This document shows positions 53,594 to 64,000 of a stretch of DNA of 64,000 bases, one piece after another. The DNA comes from JADZAI01 sp046348585 (GTDB lineage: Bacteria > Pseudomonadota > Alphaproteobacteria > Micropepsales > Micropepsaceae). A program made the position numbers and the translations under genes. The stretch covers positions 468,444 to 532,443 of the forward strand of contig JAXMDZ010000001.1 of the NCBI GenBank assembly GCA_046348585.1. The letters run 5' to 3'. The notes below the pieces were generated by a model. It worked only from the letters and a program-made list of their open reading frames with translations, was not told where the DNA came from and did no database searches. The stretch's first letter is position 1; each line of letters starts with the position of its first letter.

Positions 53594-54825
53594 ATGTCCG
53601 TTCCGTCCAGCGCCGGCACGCCCGACGCCAGCGAAGCGCCCTTCGGCATCGACGAGCTGTTCTTCTCGCGTACCGATCCGGGCGGCATCATACAGGCCGG
53701 CAACGCCGTCTTCCGGCGGGTCAGCGGCTACGAGTGGGACGAGCTCCTCGCCAAGCCGCACAAGATCATCCGCCATCCCGACACATGCCGCGCGCGGTCT
53801 TCCGCCTGCTCTGGGACACGATCCGCGAGGGCCGCCCGATCGGCGCCTATGTCCAGAACCGCGCGAAGGACGGCCGCCATTACTGGGTCTTCGCGGTGGT
53901 GACGCCGGTGGCGGGCGGCTACCTCTCGGTGCGGCTGAAGCCGGGCAGCGAGCTTCTCGGCGTGGTGAAACAGGAATACGCCGCGCTCGGCTCGGCCGAA
54001 CGGGCCGGGGCGCTCGATCCCGGCGTCAGCGCGGCGGCCCTGCTCGCCCGCCTCGCCGAACTGGGGTTCCCCGATTACCCCGCGTTCATGGCGGCGGCGC
54101 TGGGGCAGGAGATCGCGGCCCGCGACGCGGCGCTCGGCCATGCCCCGGATGCGGCGGTGCGGATGTTCGCCGAGCTGATGCAGACCGCGCAGTCGCTGCT
54201 GCGCCAGAGCGCCATCATCGTGCGCGCCTTCGCCAGCTACGAGAACGTGCCGTTCAATTTCCGCGTGCTCGCCGCCCAGCTCGGCCAGGACGGCGCGGCG
54301 ATCAGCATCATCTCGGGCAATTACGGCGCGCTCTCGGCCGAGATGCAGCGCGTGCTGGAGCGCTTCGTCGCCTCGGCGCAGGAGGTCTATCGCACCATCA
54401 ACGACGGTTCGTTCCTGGTCTGCACGGCGCGGATGCAGCGCGAAGTGCTGGCCGCCTTCGCCGGCGAGGACGAAGACGATGGCCCGCCGCGCGAGGAAGA
54501 GGCGGCGATGCTGGACCAGCAGCAGCAGGACTATCAGGCGCGGGCCGCCGCCGGCCTCGCCGAGATCGCCCGCACCGCCGTCCAGTTCCAGTGGACCTGT
54601 CTTGAGATGACCCGCCTGGCCGCGGGGCTCGAAGTGACGCGGATCATGGGCAAGGTCGAATGCGCCCGCCACACGCTCGCCAAGGACCGCATGGACGAGC
54701 TGCTGGCCGAACTCGAAACCTTCCAGCGCACCGTCGCCACGGCGCTGAAGGAAATCGATTCCATGAACCGCGACATCCAGGACCGCGCCGACGATCTGCT
54801 CGCCGGCGCGGCCGAGGCCGCCTGA
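53594..54825 (+). pseudogene. PAS-domain sensor protein, frameshifted
   Basis: An Aer/chemotaxis-type PAS protein broken by a frameshift. The first frame (from ATG 53594, GGGAGG upstream) reads into the PAS core HKIIRHPD and then loses similarity. The second frame continues with MPRAVFRLLWDTIREGRPIG and AKDGRHYWVFAVVTPVAGGYLSVRLKPGS, exactly the expected continuation. The break is at 53781-53784, where ACAC stands in place of a single AC, a 2-bp duplication. The downstream frame runs intact to 54825 with about 240 helical residues and no obvious methyl-accepting domain. An ATG at 53785 could permit restart. It may be a recent mutation or a sequencing error. Confidence 0.82.
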
Positions 54826-54844
54826 GGCGCCCGAGGCGAGGGCC

Positions 54845-56296
54845 TCAGCGCGGCAGCTCGCTGCGGCCCATCAGATATTCGTCGACCGCGCGGGCGCACT
54901 GGCGGCCCTCGCGGATCGCCCACACCACCAGCGACTGGCCGCGCCGCATGTCGCCGCAGGCGAAGATGCGCCCGACGCTCGTCTTGTAGTCGGCGACGGT
55001 GGCCGCGACGTTGCCGCGCGGATCGAGCGCCGCGCCGCATTGCTCGATCGCCCCGGCCGTCACCGGCCCGGTGAAGCCCATGGCGAGCAGCACCAGATCG
55101 GCCTTCAGGTCGAATTCGCTGCCCGCGACCTCGCGCATCTCCATGCGCCCGTCCGCGCCCTTCACCCACTCGACGCGGGCGCAGACCAACGCCTCGATCG
55201 CGCCGGCCGCGCCGATCGCCCGCTTGGTGACGACGGCGAAATCGCGCGTCGCACCTTCCTCGTGCGATGTCGAGGTGCGCAGCTTCAGCGGCCAGTCGGG
55301 CCAGGTGAGCGCCTTGTTCTCCTTCGCCGGCGGCTGCGGCATGATTTCGAGCTGCGTCACCGACGCCGCGCCCTGGCGGATCGAGGTGCCGATGCAGTCC
55401 GATCCGGTATCGCCGCCGCCGATCACGACGACATGCTTGCCCGCGGCGCTGAGCGTGCCCTTCGGCGCGGCCTGCGCTTCGCCGTCCCCGGCGACGCGCT
55501 TGTTCTGCTGGACGAGGAACTCCATCGCGAAATGGATGCCCGAAAGGCCGCGCCCCTCGATCTCCAGATCGCGCGGCCGCTCCGCCCCGCCGGCGAACAC
55601 GATGACCTCGTAATCGTCGAGCAGGCGGCCGACCTTCACGTCGACGCCGATATGCAGCCCGGTGCGGAAGATGACGCCTTCCTGCTCCATCTGCCGGATG
55701 CGCCGGTCGATCAGGCGCTTCTCCATCTTGAAGTCGGGAATGCCGTAACGCAGCAGCCCGCCGATGCGGTCGGACTTCTCGAACACGGTCGGCGCGTGCC
55801 CGGCCCGCGCCAGTTGCTGCGCGCAGGCGAGGCCCGCCGGGCCCGAGCCGACGATCGCGATCCGCTTGCCGGTGCCGCGCTCCGACATTTCCGGCCTGAT
55901 CCAGCCCTCGTCCCAGCCGCGATCGACGATCTCGCACTCGATCGATTTGATGGTGACCGGGTTGTCGTCGATGTTGAGGACGCAGGAGGCCTCGCACGGC
56001 GCCGGGCAGACGCGCCCCGTGAATTCGGGGAAATTGTTGGTCGAGTGCAGCCGCTCCAGCGCCGCCCGCCACTGGCCGCGATAGGCGAGGTCGTTCCAGT
56101 CCGGGATCAGATTGTTGACCGGACAGCCGTTGTGACAGAACGGAATCCCGCAATCCATGCAGCGCGCCGCCTGCTCGGCGGCCTCGGCCGAGGAGGGCCG
56201 CTTCACGAACTCGCGATAGGTGTGTGTGCGTTCCGCCGGCGGCTCGTAGCCGCGCTCCCGGCGCTCGATTTCGAGAAAGCCCGTCGGCTTGCCCAT
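54845..56296 (-). CDS. gltD: glutamate synthase (NADPH) small subunit
   Basis: A 483-residue flavoprotein subunit that feeds electrons from NADPH to GltB. The N-terminal Cys cluster (CMDCGIPFCHNGCPVNN) carries the 4Fe-4S centres, followed by the FAD-binding IAIVGSGPAGLACAQQLA and the NADPH-binding VVIGGGDTGSDCIGT. It lies 33 bp downstream of gltB in the same operon. Full length. Confidence 0.96.
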   Translation of the reverse strand: MGKPTGFLEIERRERGYEPPAERTHTYREFVKRPSSAEAAEQAARCMDCGIPFCHNGCPVNNLIPDWNDLAYRGQWRAALERLHSTNNFPEFTGRVCPAPCEASCVLNIDDNPVTIKSIECEIVDRGWDEGWIRPEMSERGTGKRIAIVGSGPAGLACAQQLARAGHAPTVFEKSDRIGGLLRYGIPDFKMEKRLIDRRIRQMEQEGVIFRTGLHIGVDVKVGRLLDDYEVIVFAGGAERPRDLEIEGRGLSGIHFAMEFLVQQNKRVAGDGEAQAAPKGTLSAAGKHVVVIGGGDTGSDCIGTSIRQGAASVTQLEIMPQPPAKENKALTWPDWPLKLRTSTSHEEGATRDFAVVTKRAIGAAGAIEALVCARVEWVKGADGRMEMREVAGSEFDLKADLVLLAMGFTGPVTAGAIEQCGAALDPRGNVAATVADYKTSVGRIFACGDMRRGQSLVVWAIREGRQCARAVDEYLMGRSELPR

Positions 56297-56329
56297 GGGT
56301 TCAGCTCCTTATGAAGGCCGGACCGGCGT

Positions 56330-60964
<4,635 letters not shown>

Positions 60965-61281
60965 GGGTGTACTCGTATCCGTTGCCGGCCCGCCGCGCCG
61001 AGGCGCGGCTGCGGACCTGTCGATGATGCGGGCCGGGCAGGCTGCTCGGCCCCGCGGCCAAGGCCGCCGGGCAAGGCCCCCGTCCCACCATTTCGGCGGC
61101 GCAGCGAAGACGAGTCAATACATGCCCCCACGACAGGCCCGCGCGAAAGCGGCACCCAGAGAACGCTCAGCAATCAGCAGAATTCCCGTCTCGGCGGACG
61201 AGAAACAAGCGAGCGCAGTTTGACTATTGCATCCAGCAAGCCGCCAGAAACTCGAAATTGCCAAAAGTGTTCGGAGCCTAT
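60965..61281. other. 317-bp non-coding gap between gltB and the RloC-like gene
   Basis: The left part (to about 61100) is GC-rich host DNA and should contain the leftward gltB promoter. From about 61110 the base composition falls, marking the probable boundary of acquired DNA. A promoter-like TTGCCA-17-TATGAT lies at 61258-61286. No gene, repeat of the nearby tRNA or attachment site is seen. Confidence 0.5.
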
Positions 61282-61286
61282 ATGAT
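61258..61286 (+). promoter_or_regulatory. sigma-70-type promoter at the RloC-like gene
   Basis: TTGCCA, a 17-bp spacer and TATGAT. The predicted start near 61293 is downstream of the ATG at 61282, so if used the protein must begin at TTG 61312 or GTG 61318. Confidence 0.45.
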
Positions 61287-63618
61287 TTATAGTAGAGGGC
61301 TTGGGGCTCGATTGTTCGTGGAAATACGAAACATTCGCACCATGCATGGCATGGGAATTTTCGCGGATCGCTCTGCGAAATCTGAGAGCTTGGCCTTCAG
61401 AAAATATAATCTGATCTACGGGTTCAATGGTTCCGGCAAGAGTACCCTATCGCGCCTATTCGCAAGTTTGCAGTCGGGCAGCAGGCATCCGCGCTTGCCT
61501 GAGGATTGCGAGTTTGAAATTGAACTGGGTGATGGCTCTATTCACGCCTGCCCAGCCTCTCTAACGGGGCTAGAGCGCAACTTAGTAGTTTTCAACGGCG
61601 ACTTTGTTGATGAGAATTTGCTTTGGGATACAGCCAAAGCGAAGCCAGTGTTCTACATTGGTAAGGAGCAGGCAGGGATAGCAGCTCAGCTAGCCGGCGA
61701 AGAAGCATTGCTGCCTGCGGCCATCGCACGGCAATCGACTGCTGAGGCAAATGTCAGAGCCGCGGAAAAGTCTCTCGCGACGTTCAAGCGGGAGCGCGCA
61801 CGGAGCATTGCCGAGCGACTTGCTTTGCGAGGCCGGAAGTATGAGGCCCCCCAGCTTGCGAGCGACTACGAGAGCCTATCGCTCACCGAGAAGTCCGTCC
61901 TATCGGAAGAACTCTTAGCCCAAGCGATTGCTATCACCTCGTTGGATGCGCCGCCCCCTCAGCGCCAACTGATAGAGTATAAGTCGCTCTGCTTGCCACG
62001 ACTGTTGCAGGCCGCACGAACGCTCGCCGGGAAGTCTATGGTCGCGTCAGCGCTTGCGGAGCTGGATCAACATCCGGCAATGCTGAACTGGCTAAAGGAG
62101 GGCCACGAGTATCACGTTCGAAACTCGCTCTCCGAGTGCCTTCATTGCGGAAACGCTATCACCGCAGAGCGCCGCGAGCTGCTCTCGGGGGCGTTGGATA
62201 GCCAGCTCCAAAAAGCAGTGAGCGACATTGGCGCGCTTCTGAGAGAACTCCATGCGGCTTCAATGTCGTTAGGGGCTTACCCCGCCGCTATGCCGCCTGG
62301 AGAGGTAATAGCGGCTAGCTCTCAGCAACAGTTTGTGAACGCGCGGGATAATTTGGTGGCGCTGTTGGACAAAGCCAGAGCGCTGCTTGAACCGGCCCTG
62401 TCGGCTATCGAAAGGAAACGAGAGCAGCCATCGCTTGCCACAGATGCGTCCAAGCTTGCCTCCGACAAGGAAGCGAAAGAGATCGAGGCTCAGCTATCAA
62501 CGGCATTTGAAAATTTGAACCACGCGATAAAGGCTCACAACGCCTTGTCTGAGGAATTCGACTCTCGTCAGAAAGCCGCGCAGGACTCGATCAAGGGTCA
62601 TTATCTTCAGGAAGCGAAGGCCGAGTACGACTCTCTCAAAGCAGATCGCGTAAAAGCAGGCTCGGAATCTGAGGCCGCTGACAATGCATTGAGCGAGCTT
62701 CGGCGGCGAATTGACGAACTAAGGTCGAGCATTCGCGAGCATGGCCCTGCAGCGTCACAGATCAACAAGCTCGTTCGCTCTTATCTCGGACATGGGGAGC
62801 TAACGATTGCTGCTGTTGACCAAGGATATGAAATCCATCGGCACGGGAAGGTCATTTCCGGAATGCCGAGTGAAGGCGAAAAAACAGCTATCGCACTTTG
62901 CTACTTCCTCTCGTTGATAGAGGCGGAAGGCCGCAAGATCAAAGACACGATTGTCGTGGTCGATGATCCCATATCGAGCTTAGATACGAAGGCATTGAAC
63001 TTCGCTGCATCGCTGGTGAAAAGCAGACTATCCGGCGCAGCGCAGCTGTTTGTGCTCACGCACAATCAGAATTTTATGAACGAATTCAGGAAGGCGTGGA
63101 AAGGCAAGGCGGACCCCCCAAAGGGCGCTGATCCAACGGCAACAATGCTGTTCATTGACGTGACGATGCCAAAGGGTGAAGCTAGCCGAACTTCAGCGCT
63201 CATCAAAATGTCACGTCTCTTGCGAGAGTACGAGTCTGAGTACCACTTTCTAGCGCAGCACTTGTTCCGCTTTGCCGAAACGCCCTCAGGTGACAGTGAA
63301 TACGCTCTCTTGATGCCGAACGTCATGCGGCGAGTACTGGATGTCTTCCTCGCATTCCGATGCCCCGGAAGCTCTGGGTTGCAAGGTAAGATTGAACAGC
63401 TTTGCAAGGTGCATACATCACTTGACGCAGACCGCTTGGCTGCACTCGACCGCCTTTCCCAAGTGGAATCGCATTCCGATAACATCGACGATCTCATATC
63501 TTTCTCATCGATGACAATCGAGGAGACGGAAGCCGCTGCGGCAGCTCTCTTGGACATGATGAAAACGGTCGATGAGCCGCACTACGAGGCTTTGAAAAAG
63601 CTCTGCACTAAGCCTTAG
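61282..63618 (+). CDS. AAA_13 ATPase with zinc hook, RloC/PrrC-like
   Basis: A 778-residue SMC/ABC-type ATPase of the AAA_13 family (RloC, PrrC relatives). Walker A is GFNGSGKST (47-55), the ABC signature is PSEGEK (529-534), Walker B is VVVDDPISSLD (558-568) and the H-loop is LTHNQNF (His594). Between the ATPase halves are helical arms carrying CLHCG (Cys286, Cys289), a Rad50-like zinc hook as in RloC. The C-terminal part (REYESEYHFL, LMPNVMRRVLDVFLAFRCPG) is family-typical, but I could not place an anticodon-nuclease Arg/Glu/His triad with confidence. Base composition is lower than the neighbours (27 G+C in bases 61381-61440). ATG 61282 has GGAG upstream; a later start is possible. An antiphage role is inferred. 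Confidence 0.82.
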   Translation: MIYSRGLGARLFVEIRNIRTMHGMGIFADRSAKSESLAFRKYNLIYGFNGSGKSTLSRLFASLQSGSRHPRLPEDCEFEIELGDGSIHACPASLTGLERNLVVFNGDFVDENLLWDTAKAKPVFYIGKEQAGIAAQLAGEEALLPAAIARQSTAEANVRAAEKSLATFKRERARSIAERLALRGRKYEAPQLASDYESLSLTEKSVLSEELLAQAIAITSLDAPPPQRQLIEYKSLCLPRLLQAARTLAGKSMVASALAELDQHPAMLNWLKEGHEYHVRNSLSECLHCGNAITAERRELLSGALDSQLQKAVSDIGALLRELHAASMSLGAYPAAMPPGEVIAASSQQQFVNARDNLVALLDKARALLEPALSAIERKREQPSLATDASKLASDKEAKEIEAQLSTAFENLNHAIKAHNALSEEFDSRQKAAQDSIKGHYLQEAKAEYDSLKADRVKAGSESEAADNALSELRRRIDELRSSIREHGPAASQINKLVRSYLGHGELTIAAVDQGYEIHRHGKVISGMPSEGEKTAIALCYFLSLIEAEGRKIKDTIVVVDDPISSLDTKALNFAASLVKSRLSGAAQLFVLTHNQNFMNEFRKAWKGKADPPKGADPTATMLFIDVTMPKGEASRTSALIKMSRLLREYESEYHFLAQHLFRFAETPSGDSEYALLMPNVMRRVLDVFLAFRCPGSSGLQGKIEQLCKVHTSLDADRLAALDRLSQVESHSDNIDDLISFSSMTIEETEAAAAALLDMMKTVDEPHYEALKKLCTKP

Positions 63619-63768
63619 CGGGTTGTTTGCTGCCTCCTGCACGCTCTCGATTGGCATTCCTGAACGTGCCATCGAGCGCGCGGAATTCCATACACTGGCC
63701 ATACACGCCAGGGGCCACGAGAGGTCCAAGGGGTGGGCCACCCGTAAGTTTCTGATATCAAATGAAAA

Positions 63769-63843
63769 TGGAGCGGGCGAGGCGATTCGAACGCCCGACC
63801 CCAACCTTGGCAAGGTTGTGCTCTACCCCTGAGCTACGCCCGC
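63769..63843 (-). tRNA. tRNA-Gly (GCC)
   Basis: A complete cloverleaf on the minus strand: acceptor GCGGGCG/CGCCCGC, D-arm GCTCAGGGGTAGAGC, anticodon arm CAACC-TTGCCAA-GGTTG with anticodon GCC, T-arm with TTCGAAT loop, discriminator T and encoded CCA (63769-63771). The 3' end faces the RloC-like gene. Confidence 0.95.
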
Positions 63844-63959
63844 TCACGAACCGCCGGCCAGATGGGTAATGGGCCGCCGGGAAGGCGGGCCTTATTGCCG
63901 AAATCGCCGGGCGATGCAAGAGAGCGGCGGCGGAAAAGCCGTAAAGGACCGAGCGCCCC

Positions 63960-64000
63960 ATGATTCGCCCCGCCCACTCTGCCAGCCCCGCCTTCGCGCG
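63960..64000 (+). CDS. start of a gene cut by the window edge (possible GNAT)
   Basis: An ATG at 63960 preceded at some distance by AAAGGA opens a frame running off the window. The first residues (MIRPAHSASPAFAR) resemble the N-terminus of many GNAT acetyltransferases, but 13 residues cannot settle this. Confidence 0.35.
   Translation, partial: MIRPAHSASPAFA

Noticed and set aside
54822..54848. CTGAGGC/GCCTCAG repeat spanning the stops of the PAS gene and gltD
   Set aside because: Seven pairs, 13-base loop and no T-run; could slow polymerase but is not a clear terminator.
63180..63300. Search for a PrrC-type Arg-x3-Glu...His anticodon nuclease triad around SRLLREYESEYH
   Set aside because: An Arg-x3-Glu is present but no His falls at the expected distance, and this block is common to AAA_13 proteins without nuclease activity.
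63505..63813. A minus-strand frame running from inside tRNA-Gly toward the ATPase gene, as seen for integrases at tRNA ends
   Set aside because: It contains no Arg-His-x-x-Arg-Tyr integrase motif and overlaps the end of the well-supported ATPase gene.

Overview
The window is a GC-rich (roughly two thirds G+C by eye), densely coded stretch of what looks like an alphaproteobacterial chromosome. The lineage is inferred from the gene families: a DUF1674/SDHAF4-type succinate dehydrogenase assembly factor, a 1594-residue NAD-glutamate dehydrogenase, a heme-dependent DUF3445 protein, and several YkuD_2-type L,D-transpeptidases. I cannot name the genus. Most genes are ordinary chromosomal genes in short operons with 4-bp ATGA overlaps. 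There are no rRNAs, transposases, integrases or CRISPR arrays; one tRNA-Gly lies near the right end. || Layout. 1-5.6 kb: small stress and housekeeping genes (EVE, Rieske, free methionine-sulfoxide reductase, creatininase-like), periplasmic CpdB behind a convincing PHO box, and a CaiB-type CoA transferase. 5.7-12.6 kb: acs (acetyl-CoA synthetase), an AT-rich SIR2-like gene wedged between acs and the DUF3445 gene, a secreted nuclease, an acyl-CoA dehydrogenase, and a diiron ferritin-like protein whose promoter carries an FNR-type site. 12.7-19.2 kb: a GST, a phytase/esterase-like autotransporter, the SDH assembly factor, htpX, rsmB and a glycine-zipper lipoprotein. 19.3-30.6 kb: rpe, a heparinase-like protein, purH, two transporters and the NAD-glutamate dehydrogenase. 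30.8-39.2 kb: a small orphan, an alpha/beta hydrolase, periplasmic PepF, two tandem peptide-binding proteins and a Tat-exported PhoX phosphatase with its own PHO box. 39.2-46.7 kb: an operon of three different L,D-transpeptidase-like proteins, a standalone E1/transketolase-like enzyme and two uncharacterised genes. 46.9-53.2 kb: a class III aminotransferase, a hydrolase, a GNAT, a coupled ligase-GNAT-acyl carrier protein operon and an outer-membrane barrel. 53.6-61 kb: a frameshifted PAS-domain gene and gltD/gltB. 61.3-64 kb: a second lower-GC gene, an RloC/PrrC-like AAA_13 ATPase with a zinc hook, next to tRNA-Gly(GCC). || How the parts fit. acs, the acyl-CoA dehydrogenase and the CoA transferase serve acyl-CoA metabolism. 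gltBD and NAD-GDH serve nitrogen and glutamate balance. CpdB, PhoX and possibly the phytase-like autotransporter form a plausible phosphate-starvation set. The two lower-GC singletons (SIR2-like and RloC-like) both look like antiphage-type NAD- or RNA-targeting effectors dropped into core DNA. The most novel-looking items are the ligase/GNAT/ACP operon, the attenuator-like leader upstream of the uncharacterised gene at 46070-46657, the standalone SIR2-like gene, and the transpeptidase trio with its PRAKP-repeat member.
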